Shown: positions 25,711 through 35,290, counted from the first letter of the stretch. The stretch is 64,000 nt of DNA from Stygiobacter sp. (GCA_006218045.1 VBWB01000008.1:62001-126000); one strand, 5' to 3'. The notes: generated by a model not told the origin, from the sequence alone. Numbers and translations: made by a program.

Positions 25711-28209
25711 ATGATCACCCTGCCCATCGATTCCGTCCTGCCCGAAATCACCCGCGCCCTGGCCAGCGCCCCCGGTCTGGTGCTGCAAGCGCCGCCCGGC
25801 GCCGGCAAGACCACCCGGGTGCCGTTGGCGCTTTTGTCCCAGCCCTGGCTGGCCGGGCAGCGCATCATTATGCTCGAGCCGCGCCGGCTGGCGGCGCGGG
25901 CTGCCGCCGCCCGCATGGCCGAATCCCTGGGCCAGCAAGTGGGCGAGACGGTGGGCTATCGCATCCGCCTGGACAGCAAGGTCAGCAATGCCACCCGCAT
26001 CGAGGTGGTGACCGAAGGTATCCTGACCCGCATGCTGCAAGATGATCCGTCGCTGCCCGGGGTGGGGCTGGTGATCTTCGACGAATTCCATGAACGCTCG
26101 CTCAATGCCGATCTCGGCCTCGCCCTGTGCCTGGAAAGCCAAGCCGCCTTGCGCGACGATCTCAAGCTGTTGGTGATGTCGGCCACCCTGGACGGCGCCC
26201 CGGTGGCGGCGCTGATGGGCAATGTGCCGCTGGTCACCAGCGAAGGTCGCGCCCACCCGGTGGAAACCCGCTTCCTCAGCCGGCCCGAGCCGCGCCGCTT
26301 CGTCGAGGCCATGGACAGCGCCATCCGTCGGGCCTTGGCCGAATCCAAAGGCGACGTGCTGGCCTTCCTGCCCGGCTCGGGCGAAATCCGTCGGGTGCTG
26401 GCGGCACTGGACGGCTGCGCCGCCCAGGTGTTGCCGCTTTACGGCGATCTGTCCCAGGCCGACCAGGATCGCGCCCTCCGCCCGCTGGCCGGCGGAGAGC
26501 GCAAGGTGGTGCTGGCCACCTCGATTGCCGAAACTTCGCTGACCATCGACGGCGTGCGGGTGGTGGTGGATGGCGGCCAGATGCGGCTGCCGCGTTTCGA
26601 CCCCAGTTCGGGCATGACCCGGCTGGTCACCGTGGCGGTCAGCCGCGCTTCCGCCGATCAGCGTCGGGGCCGCGCCGGGCGCCAGGCGCCGGGCACCTGC
26701 TGGCGGCTGTGGTCGGAAGCCGAGGACCGGGCGCTGGCCGGCTTTTCACCGCCGGAAATCCAGGACGCCGACTTGGCCCCGCTGGCGTTGGATCTGGCGC
26801 AATGGGGCATCCGCGACGCCAACCAACTGGCTTGGCTGGACCCGCCGCCCGCCGCCGCCCTGGCCCAGGCGCGGGAATTGCTGACCGAGTTGGGGGCGAT
26901 GGACCGGACCGGCGGTCTGACCGCCCATGGCCGGGCCATGAACCGGCTGTCCATGCATCCGCGTCTGGCCCATATGGTGCTGCGGGCCAGGGACATGGGC
27001 GCCGCCGGTCTGGCCTGCGACATCGCCGCCCTGTTGTCGGAACGCGACGTGCTGCGGGCCGAGCGCGGCGGCCGCGACGGCGACATCCGCTTGCGCCTGG
27101 ATGCTCTGCGCGGCGGCGACCGGCTGGATCCGCGCCATGGTTTGGGCGTCGATCGCGGCGCCTTGGCCCGCGCCCGTCAATCGGCCAAGGACTGGCGCCG
27201 CCGTCTGGGATTGAAGGCGGGCGAGCAGGATGGTGATGCCCGGGATTGCGGTGTGCTGCTGGCCTTCGCCTATCCCGACCGCATCGCCAGGCGCCGTCCG
27301 GGCGGCGAGCCGCGCTATGCATTGTCGGGCGGACGCGGCGCCTTTTTTCAGGATCACGAGCCGTTGGCGGCACAGGATTGGCTGGTGGCGGCGGAACTGG
27401 ACGGCGACAAGCGCGAAGCCCGCATTTTCCTGGCCGCCGCCCTGACCCGTGGCGATCTCGACGCGTATTTCGCCGGGTCCATCCGTACCGAGGACAAGGT
27501 GGGCTGGGATCGCCGCGACGAGGTGGTCACCGCCGCCCGCCGCACCTGCCTGTTTTCGTTGGTGTTGGAGGAACGCCGGCTGGACAAGGTGGCCCCCGAT
27601 GCTTTGGCCGCGGCCATGGCCGAAGGCGTGCGGCAAATGGGCTTGGCCTGTCTGCCGTGGACCGACGAGTTGCAGAAATTCCGTCGCCGGGTGGCTCTGC
27701 TGCGCCGTCACGATGGCGAGGGCGGCTGGCCCGATCTGTCCGACCAGGCATTGCTCGACAGTCTGGAGGATTGGCTGCTGCCCTATCTGACCGGCATCAC
27801 CCGCCGCGCCCATCTACAGAAACTTGATTTGAACGCGGCCTTGCGCGGCTTGCTTGACTGGCAGGCGGGCAAGCGCCTGGACGAGATGGCCCCCACCCAT
27901 GTTTCGGTGCCGTCGGGGTCGCGGGTGCCCATCGATTACGATGGCGACGAGCCGGTGCTGGCGGTGCGCTTGCAGGAAATGTTCGGCTGCGCCGAGACGC
28001 CCTGCATCGCCGGCGACCGGGTGCCATTGTTGATGCATCTGCTGAGCCCGGCCCGGCGTCCGGTCCAGGTGACCCGTGATCTGGCCAGCTTCTGGGCCAA
28101 CGCCTATCACGCGGTCAAGGCCGATCTGAAGGGGCAGTACCCCAAGCATTGGTGGCCCGACGATCCCATGCAGGCGGAACCCACCGCCAGGGCCAAGCCG
28201 CGCAAATAG
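25711..28209 (+). CDS. hrpB: ATP-dependent helicase HrpB
   Basis: An 832-residue DEAH-family helicase. Walker A APPGAGKTT (27-35), motif II IFDEFHER (about 121-128, DEFH instead of DEAH), motif III VMSATLDG and motif VI DQRRGRAGRQAPGTC are followed by the HA2 and HrpB-specific C-terminal domains ending in PKHWWPDDP, a signature of the family. The length is normal. It is a predicted RNA or DNA remodelling enzyme without a settled role. It is convergent with the histidine kinase gene, with only three bases between stops. Confidence 0.95.
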   Translation: MITLPIDSVLPEITRALASAPGLVLQAPPGAGKTTRVPLALLSQPWLAGQRIIMLEPRRLAARAAAARMAESLGQQVGETVGYRIRLDSKVSNATRIEVVTEGILTRMLQDDPSLPGVGLVIFDEFHERSLNADLGLALCLESQAALRDDLKLLVMSATLDGAPVAALMGNVPLVTSEGRAHPVETRFLSRPEPRRFVEAMDSAIRRALAESKGDVLAFLPGSGEIRRVLAALDGCAAQVLPLYGDLSQADQDRALRPLAGGERKVVLATSIAETSLTIDGVRVVVDGGQMRLPRFDPSSGMTRLVTVAVSRASADQRRGRAGRQAPGTCWRLWSEAEDRALAGFSPPEIQDADLAPLALDLAQWGIRDANQLAWLDPPPAAALAQARELLTELGAMDRTGGLTAHGRAMNRLSMHPRLAHMVLRARDMGAAGLACDIAALLSERDVLRAERGGRDGDIRLRLDALRGGDRLDPRHGLGVDRGALARARQSAKDWRRRLGLKAGEQDGDARDCGVLLAFAYPDRIARRRPGGEPRYALSGGRGAFFQDHEPLAAQDWLVAAELDGDKREARIFLAAALTRGDLDAYFAGSIRTEDKVGWDRRDEVVTAARRTCLFSLVLEERRLDKVAPDALAAAMAEGVRQMGLACLPWTDELQKFRRRVALLRRHDGEGGWPDLSDQALLDSLEDWLLPYLTGITRRAHLQKLDLNAALRGLLDWQAGKRLDEMAPTHVSVPSGSRVPIDYDGDEPVLAVRLQEMFGCAETPCIAGDRVPLLMHLLSPARRPVQVTRDLASFWANAYHAVKADLKGQYPKHWWPDDPMQAEPTARAKPRK

Positions 28210-28212
28210 GTG

Positions 28213-29910
28213 CTATACCGCCGGTACGGTGAAGTGGAAGGTCGAGCCTCGACCGGGCACCGACTGCACCCAGATCCGACCGCCCCAGCGATGGACGATA
28301 CGGCGGCAGAGGGCCAAACCGATGCCGGTGCCGGGATAGGCCTCGACGTTGTGCAGACGCTGGAAGATGGCGAAAATCTTTTCCCAGTGTTCCTCGTCGA
28401 TGCCGATACCGTTGTCGGTCACGGTGAAGTGCCATAGACCGGGCTGGTCGGCGATTGCGGCAATGGCGATTTCCGGGGGGCGATCGGGAGCACGATATTT
28501 GATGGCGTTTTCGATCAGGTTCATCAGCAGACTGGCCAATTGATGTTCGCTGACGGTGAGCGTGGGCAGCGGCGCGATGCTGATTTTCGCCTCACTCTCG
28601 CCGACCGGCTTGGCAAGGTCGGCCAGTACCCGGTCGAGGACGTCAGCCACCGACACCGGTTGCGGTGCCTGTTCGGGTCTGGATACCCGGGCATAGGCTA
28701 GAAGATCCTGGATCAGCCCCGACATGCGGGTGGCGTTGGTGACGATGAAGTCGATGAACTCGCTGCCTTCACTGCCCAGTTGCGGCTTGTACCGCCGTTC
28801 CAGCAATTGTGAAAAACTGGCGATGTTACGCAACGGCGTCTGCAGATCGTGCGAGGCGATATAAGCGAATTCCTCGAGTTCGGCGTTGGAGCGTTGCAGG
28901 TTCAGATTGCTGGTGCGCAGCTTTTCCGCCATCGCCACCGTTTCGCCATAGGCGCGGTTGAGGCGGTGATAGGCCAGGATCTGGATGGTGCCGAGCAATA
29001 GGGCGATGATCGCGGTCAGGCCGGCTTGGAGACGCCAAGCCTTCAGGTAGTGGTCGCGGCTGACCGCCACCACCACGGTCAGTGGATAGTTTTCCAATCG
29101 ACGAAAGGCGTAAAGCCTGGTCAGGGAGTCGATGGCGGAGACGAACTCGCCTTCGGCGCGGGGTATGGTGGAGGTGTGCAGCGTGTACAAGCCGGTGTTG
29201 GATTCATTCAATTGCGCGGTGACCTGGGGGCGCCGCAGCAACAGCCGGGCGGCGTCGCGGTGACGCAAGGTCACCAATCCGTCCGTGCCGATGTCCAGTC
29301 TGTCGATCAGTCCCTGGAACCAGTCCAGGTCGATATAGGCATTGACGGCACCGACGAAGCGCCCATCGGCATCGCGCACCGGGCGGGCGAAGACGATGCC
29401 CGGGGCGCCGCTGGCCCGGCTTATCAATACGTCCGACAGCACGGTGTCGCGGTCGGGGGTGTTGCGCAATTGTTGAAACCATGCGCGATCGGCGACGTTG
29501 ACCTTGACCTGCGGATTGCCCCGCCCCGCCCCCAGAACGGAATCGCCGTTGGGGCCGAAAGCCCGGTAGTTCATCACGGCGCTGAAGCCGCGCAGGGACT
29601 GCGCCATGTTGGTCTCGACCAGTGCCCGCTTGTCGGGGCTGGGCGTGCCCGCCAAATCCTCGGCGTCGAGCATGGCTGCGATCACGTCCAGGTCAGCCCG
29701 AATCCGTTCCAGCGAGCAGTCGATGGAATAGGTGAGCACATCGGCGAGATTGGCGACGGTGATCTGTGCTTCGCGCCGCGCCGCCTGATAGCCGCTCAGG
29801 CTTTGATAGGCCAACAGGCCAAGAATCAGCAGCAACGGTCCCAGGAACAGCAACCCCCTGGCGCGGATGCGAAAGCTGGTCGAGGCGTCGTCTGGTTGGG
29901 AAAGCGGCAT
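28213..29910 (-). CDS. Membrane histidine kinase with Cache sensor, orphan
   Basis: A 565-residue sensor kinase. Transmembrane helices at about 18-38 and 300-320 flank a large extracytoplasmic dCache-like domain, with AFGPNGDSVLGAGRGNP, DRAWFQQLRNTP and PVRDADGRFVGAVNAYIDL. The cytoplasmic part has a HisKA domain with the phospho-acceptor in YIASHDLQTPLRN and a HATPase with NLIENAIKY, DNGIGID and GTGIGLALCRRIV. The kinase core is of the phytochrome-like type. No response regulator lies beside it. Confidence 0.94.
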   Translation of the reverse strand: MPLSQPDDASTSFRIRARGLLFLGPLLLILGLLAYQSLSGYQAARREAQITVANLADVLTYSIDCSLERIRADLDVIAAMLDAEDLAGTPSPDKRALVETNMAQSLRGFSAVMNYRAFGPNGDSVLGAGRGNPQVKVNVADRAWFQQLRNTPDRDTVLSDVLISRASGAPGIVFARPVRDADGRFVGAVNAYIDLDWFQGLIDRLDIGTDGLVTLRHRDAARLLLRRPQVTAQLNESNTGLYTLHTSTIPRAEGEFVSAIDSLTRLYAFRRLENYPLTVVVAVSRDHYLKAWRLQAGLTAIIALLLGTIQILAYHRLNRAYGETVAMAEKLRTSNLNLQRSNAELEEFAYIASHDLQTPLRNIASFSQLLERRYKPQLGSEGSEFIDFIVTNATRMSGLIQDLLAYARVSRPEQAPQPVSVADVLDRVLADLAKPVGESEAKISIAPLPTLTVSEHQLASLLMNLIENAIKYRAPDRPPEIAIAAIADQPGLWHFTVTDNGIGIDEEHWEKIFAIFQRLHNVEAYPGTGIGLALCRRIVHRWGGRIWVQSVPGRGSTFHFTVPAV

Positions 29911-29976
29911 CGCCGTTTCCTTGAAGCTGTCGATGTCCCCAGCATATGACGTTCGGAGAGGGCGCGGTATTGTCTT

Positions 29977-31041
29977 TTAGGCGGGGATTTTGCCCCGCTT
30001 GGCGGCGCCGATGACCCGCCTCGCGGTCAGGACGATAAACACGACGATGGCGATGGCATTGAGCAGGCCGCCCCATTGCCGCGACAACGGCAGGTCCAGC
30101 AGATCGCCGGCCAGACGCAGGGCCAACGACAGGTGCAGCACGGCCAAAGGCGCATAGAACATCGGATGGTACGGCAGGCGTAATCCCAGCACCGCCGGCA
30201 GGATGACCGGGGCATGGCCGAAGACCATGGAAAAGACGAAGCCGACGAACAAGGCATGCAGGGCCGCGTCATAGGCGGGGCCGGCCGGACCGCCATCCAG
30301 GGCCGGCATCAGCAGACCGGCTACCGCCAGCCAGACATAGCCCGACAGCAGGCAAACGGCGACATAGCGGGTCAGGCCGGACTGACGGATGGTGCGCCGC
30401 GCGACATCGTGCCACAGGCTCCAGGCCACCAGCAGCAGCAAGCCCATGCCCAACACCGTCCAGGCCGGGCCGACGGCAATGACGCTTTGTGCCGCGCCGA
30501 TGCCGATCAACAACAGCGGCACGGCCAGAGCGGGTTGGCGCCATTTGCTGGGGGGGAGAAAGCGCGACAGTTCCAGCCGCTCGCCGGCGATGGTCAGCAC
30601 CAGGAAGGCGGCCCACGGCGCCACCACCTGGGCGACCGAGGCGCCGGTCAGCCATAAAGCATTGCCCAAAGCCCAGCACAGGGCGCCCAGGGCCATCAGC
30701 CGGGTGAAGGGCTCGGGTTGACGGCGCGCCACCTGCACGGCCATGGCCAGGAAGATCAGGCTGCCCATGGTCAACAATGCTGCGCCTTGCAAGGTCCAGC
30801 CGGCCAGCAGGGCGATGCCGCCGCCGGCGGTGGCGGCGGGGGCGGCGAAGCCCCACGAGCGGTTGAGGGCGACGGCGCGTTCCAGGCCGATGACGGTGCC
30901 GAAAAAGCCGCACACCATCAGCGGCCCATGGATGTCGGCCCAGGCCAGAGACGGCAGATCCCAGCCCAGCCGCGCCAGTCCGGCGGCCAGTCCGGCCAGC
31001 AGCGATACCGCGCCCAGCATCAGGAAGGGCAGGCGCGGCAT
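29977..31041 (-). CDS. Polytopic membrane protein, NnrS-like
   Basis: A 354-residue protein with about ten to twelve hydrophobic helices and conserved-looking histidines in WADIHGPLMVCGFFGT, ALHALFVGFVFSMVFGHAP and YHPMFYAPLAVLHLS. The arrangement resembles the NnrS family, haem-copper membrane proteins made during nitric oxide stress and denitrification; the match is from motif impression only. The ATG at 31041 follows the stop of the DUF59 gene by two bases, so the two form an operon. An in-frame ATG at 31053 that overlaps it is the alternative start. Confidence 0.6.
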   Translation of the reverse strand: MPRLPFLMLGAVSLLAGLAAGLARLGWDLPSLAWADIHGPLMVCGFFGTVIGLERAVALNRSWGFAAPAATAGGGIALLAGWTLQGAALLTMGSLIFLAMAVQVARRQPEPFTRLMALGALCWALGNALWLTGASVAQVVAPWAAFLVLTIAGERLELSRFLPPSKWRQPALAVPLLLIGIGAAQSVIAVGPAWTVLGMGLLLLVAWSLWHDVARRTIRQSGLTRYVAVCLLSGYVWLAVAGLLMPALDGGPAGPAYDAALHALFVGFVFSMVFGHAPVILPAVLGLRLPYHPMFYAPLAVLHLSLALRLAGDLLDLPLSRQWGGLLNAIAIVVFIVLTARRVIGAAKRGKIPA

Positions 31042-31043
31042 GG

Positions 31044-31316
31044 TCACGACCATCCCAGTTGCTCCTTGGCCGCCGGGCTCATGCGCGCCGGTTCCCACAG
31101 CGGACTTTCCAGGATATGCACATGGGCGCCGGGGATCAGGCGCTTCGCCTCGTCGCGCAGATAGCCCGATTGCGGGCAGGCCGGGGTGGTCATGATCAGC
31201 GCGATGCTGACCGTGCCGCCGTCGTCGCGTACCGATTCCACCAGGCCCAGATCGACGATGTTGATGCCGACGTCGGGGTCGATGATCTGTTTCAGGGTTT
31301 CAAGGATCGGGGGCAT
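31044..31316 (-). CDS. DUF59/MIP18-type Fe-S assembly protein
   Basis: A 90-residue single-domain protein of the metal-sulfur cluster assembly family related to PaaD and SufT. It shows DPDVGINIVDLGLVESV at the N-terminus and the conserved TTPACPQSGYL, whose Cys can hold a cluster, plus LESPLWEPARMS at the end. Such proteins help mature Fe-S or other metalloenzymes. It precedes the NnrS-like gene, so it may repair clusters damaged by nitric oxide, though that is inference. Confidence 0.88.
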   Translation of the reverse strand: MPPILETLKQIIDPDVGINIVDLGLVESVRDDGGTVSIALIMTTPACPQSGYLRDEAKRLIPGAHVHILESPLWEPARMSPAAKEQLGWS

Positions 31317-31396
31317 GGCGTGCGAACCGAAATCGTTCCAGGGATGTGTCAGACTATCCCCGTGGCCATGCCCCGCCCTTGAGGGTGGTCAAGCGG

Positions 31397-32254
31397 TTAC
31401 TTGAGAAAGGCGGTGATCGCCTTGTTGACCCGGGCCGGCTGGGTCAATTGCGGAAAGTGGTCGACGTCGCTCCACACCACCAGCTTGGCCTTGGGGTAAT
31501 TGGCGGCCAGCCATTCCTTCACCCCCATCTGCGACACGGCGGCATAGAGCCCCAGCACCGGGATGTCGTATGTGGCCGGCGCCCAGACGGGAGCATCGGC
31601 GAAATGCTCGAAGGTGCTGACGGCGACGTGCTGGTCGACGGCGCGCGACGTATCCAGCAATTCCTTTTTCTGCTTGGGCGTCACCTTGCCGGAAATACCC
31701 TGGAAGAACTGTTCCAGCACCAATTGGTAGCCGGGGCTTTTCAGGCCATCGATCATGGCCTTCATCCACGCCGTCTGGGCCGCCTGGGCTGCCGGATCAT
31801 TGGAATGGGCCAAGATGGCGCCGTCGACGAACACCGCCTTGTCCACCTTCAACCGACCGTGCCGCATCACCGTGTGGATGACCGGCAGGCCCATGGAATG
31901 GCCGACCAGGGCCGCATGGTCGAGACCGGCATCCTTGGCCACCGCCTCGACGGCGCTGGCGTAGAAATCCATGGTGTAGCCAGTGTCGCGCGGCTTGCCG
32001 GACTGGCCGTGGCCGGGCAAATCCAGGGCGATGACCCGATGGGTCTTGGCCAATTCCGGCACCTGATGGCGCCAGAAGCTCTGGTTCAGGGTGAAGCCGT
32101 GGATCAGGATGACCGGGCTGCCCTTGCCCCAGCTTTTGTAATGGATCAACACGCCGTCGGCGCCGGCGAAGCGGGATTCGCCGTCCTTGGCGGCGAAAGC
32201 CGTCGCCGGGGCCAGCAGGACAAGGATCAGCAGCAGGCGAAGAAAAGTGCGCAT
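31397..32254 (-). CDS. Exported alpha/beta hydrolase
   Basis: A 285-residue protein with a signal peptide (about 1-21, cleavage after AFA). It has an alpha/beta hydrolase fold with oxyanion HGFTLNQSFW, nucleophile elbow GHSMG, a late Asp region and His in DVDHFPQL. It would be a periplasmic esterase or C-C hydrolase of unknown substrate. The ATG at 32254 lies two bases after the stop of the VOC gene, so the two are in one operon. A TTG two codons upstream is less likely. Confidence 0.88.
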   Translation of the reverse strand: MRTFLRLLLILVLLAPATAFAAKDGESRFAGADGVLIHYKSWGKGSPVILIHGFTLNQSFWRHQVPELAKTHRVIALDLPGHGQSGKPRDTGYTMDFYASAVEAVAKDAGLDHAALVGHSMGLPVIHTVMRHGRLKVDKAVFVDGAILAHSNDPAAQAAQTAWMKAMIDGLKSPGYQLVLEQFFQGISGKVTPKQKKELLDTSRAVDQHVAVSTFEHFADAPVWAPATYDIPVLGLYAAVSQMGVKEWLAANYPKAKLVVWSDVDHFPQLTQPARVNKAITAFLK

Positions 32255-32256
32255 GA

Positions 32257-33108
32257 TCAACCTTTCACCATTTCCAGGTGGATGCCGCAGGCTTCCGACG
32301 GCGGGATGCGGATGGTGCCTTCGCGGTCGCGGGAGAATTCCACCTCGTTATGCTTCAGCCACTGGGCGGCGCGGTCGGTGTCGACCACCAGCACCGCCAG
32401 GGCGACCAGGGCCGGGGCCGGCGGCAAGTCGTCCAACTCGGCCTCGGGGTGCAATTGGGTCAGGTCGTCGGGCCGCGACAGGAAGATCATGCCGCGCCCG
32501 GTATGGATGGTGACGGTGTCGTCGGTGATCACCGACCGGTGCGGACCCAAAACCTGATCCCAGGCGGCGGCCAGTTCCACCGGTTCGGCGACGATGGCGG
32601 TGACCGAGGCGATACCGATGGCGGTGTTGGGATGGGCCAGCCATTCGGGGAAGCGTTCGCGCTCGGCGGTGATGTGCTGGGTGACGCGGGTGTGGATGCC
32701 CGGTGTCGCCGCCGCCGGCAGCAGGGTTTCGGAGAACATCAAGGTGGCGGTGCCGTCCGGTGTTTCGATGCGCCGGCTCAGCGAGCGCGGCAACGGTACG
32801 TCGAAACCGGCGGCTTGCAGGCGTTCGACCACCGCCGCGCCGTTGTCGGTGCCCAGCGAAATCCCCTGCAAGCCTTCGCGCACCTCGGTGAAGGCGCGGA
32901 CCTCGTCGGCCACCTCGCCGGCACCGACGGCGCCTTGCAGGGCGATGTAATCCTGGCGGAACATGATGCAGTGATTGGCGGTGCCCCATTCCGGGTGCTC
33001 GCCCCGCGGCGTCAGGGTGAAGCCCAGACGATGGAACACTTGGTCGGCGATGGCCAGGTCACGCACGGCGACGACGGCATGATCCAGCCCGTTGATGTTG
33101 TTCGCCAT
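32257..33108 (-). CDS. VOC (glyoxalase-like) protein with two modules
   Basis: A 283-residue protein of the vicinal oxygen chelate superfamily, Glyoxalase_3-like type. The N-terminal module begins NGLDHAVVAVRDLAIADQVFHRLGFTLTP with a metal-ligand His. A second module starts near 165 (GIASVTAIVAEPVELAAAWDQVLGPH). The last residues CGIHLEMVKG resemble the terminal Glu ligand region. The second of two ATGs (33108) gives good spacing to GGAGG. Function unknown; it is probably co-expressed with the secreted hydrolase downstream. Confidence 0.82.
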   Translation of the reverse strand: MANNINGLDHAVVAVRDLAIADQVFHRLGFTLTPRGEHPEWGTANHCIMFRQDYIALQGAVGAGEVADEVRAFTEVREGLQGISLGTDNGAAVVERLQAAGFDVPLPRSLSRRIETPDGTATLMFSETLLPAAATPGIHTRVTQHITAERERFPEWLAHPNTAIGIASVTAIVAEPVELAAAWDQVLGPHRSVITDDTVTIHTGRGMIFLSRPDDLTQLHPEAELDDLPPAPALVALAVLVVDTDRAAQWLKHNEVEFSRDREGTIRIPPSEACGIHLEMVKG

Positions 33109-33189
33109 CATTTCCTCCCGCTGTTGCACACGCGAAGGGTCGCACGGATCGGGGGGGCGGAGTCAACCCATGGCTTTCTTGCAAGAAAT

Positions 33190-33270
33190 GGCGACACGAA
33201 TGAACGCGAATGAACACGAAGTGCAGTGATCTGATTTTATTCGTGTTTATTTGTGTTCATTCGTGTCGCC
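33190..33270. repeat. Long imperfect hairpin with 31-bp arms
   Basis: Arms 33190-33220 and 33240-33270 are reverse complements with three mismatches, around a 19-base centre. Each arm is built of repeated CGAATGAAC or TTCATTCG units. The hairpin lies between the end of the tyrA pseudogene and the VOC gene and is more AT-rich than its surroundings. It may terminate or stabilise a transcript, or be a mobile repeat. Confidence 0.85.
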
Positions 33271-33314
33271 CTTCCTGACTGATCCAGATCGGCCCGGCGC
33301 CTGAGGGGCAAATC

Positions 33315-34153
33315 CTACGCCTGTTTGGCGTCGATGATGGCGCGGCGGATGGCGCGGGTTTCGCGGAAATGGGTTTCCAGGGTTTCCGCCTCGCCCCAAC
33401 GGATGGCCCGTTGCAGGGCGGTCAGATCCTCGGTGAAGCGTTGGATGATTTCCAGCACCGCTTCCTTGTTGTTGAGGAAGATGTCGCGCCACATGATCGG
33501 GTCCGAGGCGGCGATGCGGGTGAAATCGCGGAAGCCCGAGGCCGAGAACTTGATCACTTCCTGTTGCAGGTCGCCTTCCAGATCGCTGGCGGTGCCGACG
33601 ATGGTATAGGCGATCAGATGCGGCAGGTGCGAGGTGATGGCCAGCTGGCCGCCCACAATTGGGTGACCTTGTCGATGGCGTCCTGGTCGGTGCCGGGCAA
33701 GGGCGTCAGGATGCACCAGCGGCCCTGGAACAACTCGGCGAAACCGGCTTCGGGGCCGGAATGCTCGGTACCGGCGATGGGATGGCCGGGGACGAAATGC
33801 ACACCCTCGGGCAGATGCGGCAGCAGGTCGCGCACCACCGCCATCTTGACCGAACCGACATCGGAGACGATGGCGCCGGCCTTCAGATGCGGGCCGATGG
33901 CCTGGCCCACCGCGGCCATGGCGCCCACCGGGGTGCCGACGACGATCAGGTCGGCCTCGGCCAGCAGACCGGCCGGATCGGTGCCGGCGGCATCGACGAT
34001 GCCTAGGGTGAGTGCGGTTTCACAAGCCTGTTCGGACGAGTCCAAGGCGACGATGCGCGCCGCCAATCCATGCAGGCGGACGGCGCGGGCGATGGACGAA
34101 TTGATCAGGCCGATGCCGACCAGACAGATGGTGCCGAACAGGGGCGTGCTCAT
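33315..34153 (-). pseudogene. tyrA: Prephenate/arogenate dehydrogenase, internal deletion with frameshift
   Basis: Two overlapping frames encode the halves of one TyrA/TyrC-type dehydrogenase of tyrosine synthesis. The first (33614-34153) has the NAD-binding LVGIGLINSSIARAV, DVGSVK and PGHPIAGTEHSG, runs to VTQLWAAS and then stops. The second half continues in another frame from LAITSHLPHLIAYT to the normal end KQA. At the joint (near 33645) the segment that in relatives carries VExMxPxHHDxV is missing, roughly 45-47 bases, so this is a deletion rather than a one-base slip. It follows hisC by one base. A sequencing or assembly fault is the alternative. Confidence 0.8.
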
Positions 34154-34154
34154 G

Positions 34155-35252
34155 TCAGTTCCAGCTTGCCTGGAAGGCGGCGATGGCGGCGATCACCATT
34201 TGGTTTTCCTCGCCGGTGCCGATGGTGATGCGCAGCCAGTCGGGCAGGCCGTAGCCGCCCATGGCCCGGGTGATGATGCCCTGGGCGCGCAAACAGGCAT
34301 CCGCCGCCTGGGCGGTGCGGCCCTCGTCCTTGGGAAACTGCACCAGGACGAAATTGCATACCGACGGGGTGGTGGGCAGGCCCAGCTTGGCCAGTTCGTC
34401 CCGCATCCACGGCAGCCAATAATCGTTGTGGCTTTTGGTCAGATCGGCGAAGGCCGTGTCTTCCAGGGCGGCGACACCGGCGGCCAGCGATGGGGCGGCG
34501 ACGTTGAAGGGGTTGCGCACCCGGTTGAGCACGTCGGCGATGGTCGGCGGACAATAGGCCCAGCCCAGGCGCAGGCCGCCCAGGGCGAAAATCTTGGAGA
34601 ACGTCCGGCACATGACGGTGTTGTCGCCGGCATCCACCAGCTCGATGCCCGGGGTGTAGTCGTTTTTCGACACGAATTCAGCGTAGGCCGCGTCGATCAC
34701 CAGCAAGATGTCGGGGCGCAGACCGGCGCGCAGGCGCGCCACCTCGTCCGCCGACAGATAGGTGCCGGTGGGGTTGTTGGGATTGGCCAGGAACAGGATC
34801 TTGGTCCTGGGCGTCACCGCCGCCAGCAGATTGTCGACGCTGGCGGTCAGATCCACTTCCGGCGCCGTCACCGGGGTGGCGCCGCAGGATTTGGCGGCGA
34901 TGGCGTACATCAGGAAGCCGTGGGCCGAGTACAACACCTCGTCGCCGGGGCCGGCATAGGCACGGCACAGCATGCCCAGCAATTCGTCCGAACCGGCGCC
35001 GCAGACGATACGCTCGGCATCGACGCCCCAGCGGGTGGCCAGGGCCGCGCGCAGGCGGGTGGCGCCGCCATCGGGATAGCGGTGCATGTCGGCGGCCTGG
35101 GCGCGAAACGCCTCCATCGCCTTGGGGCTGGGGCCCAACGCGCCTTCGTTGGACGACAGCTTGATCACCCGGCTCACGCCTTCAAGGGCGGATTCGCCGC
35201 CCACATAGGGGCGGATGTCCATGATGCCGGGACGGGGCGTGGGGGCGGTCAT
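34155..35252 (-). CDS. hisC: HisC-type histidinol-phosphate/aromatic aminotransferase
   Basis: A 365-residue class II pyridoxal-phosphate aminotransferase. The Schiff-base lysine is in TFSKIFALGGLRLGW. Cofactor contacts lie in GAGSDELLGML, ANPNNPTGTYLS and IDAAYAEFV, and a C-terminal Arg is in RITIGT. Between a chorismate mutase and a prephenate dehydrogenase, it most likely acts on prephenate, phenylpyruvate or 4-hydroxyphenylpyruvate as well as imidazole acetol phosphate. The ATG at 35252 is chosen; a TTG three codons upstream is too close to the AGGAG. Confidence 0.93.
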   Translation of the reverse strand: MTAPTPRPGIMDIRPYVGGESALEGVSRVIKLSSNEGALGPSPKAMEAFRAQAADMHRYPDGGATRLRAALATRWGVDAERIVCGAGSDELLGMLCRAYAGPGDEVLYSAHGFLMYAIAAKSCGATPVTAPEVDLTASVDNLLAAVTPRTKILFLANPNNPTGTYLSADEVARLRAGLRPDILLVIDAAYAEFVSKNDYTPGIELVDAGDNTVMCRTFSKIFALGGLRLGWAYCPPTIADVLNRVRNPFNVAAPSLAAGVAALEDTAFADLTKSHNDYWLPWMRDELAKLGLPTTPSVCNFVLVQFPKDEGRTAQAADACLRAQGIITRAMGGYGLPDWLRITIGTGEENQMVIAAIAAFQASWN

Positions 35253-35290
35253 CGCGGTCAAAACTCCTGATAACGGGCGGAAGACGGAAA

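Noticed and set aside
33614-33716. Programmed frameshift in tyrA
   Set aside because: No slippery heptamer is visible, and conserved sequence is missing at the joint, which fits a deletion instead.
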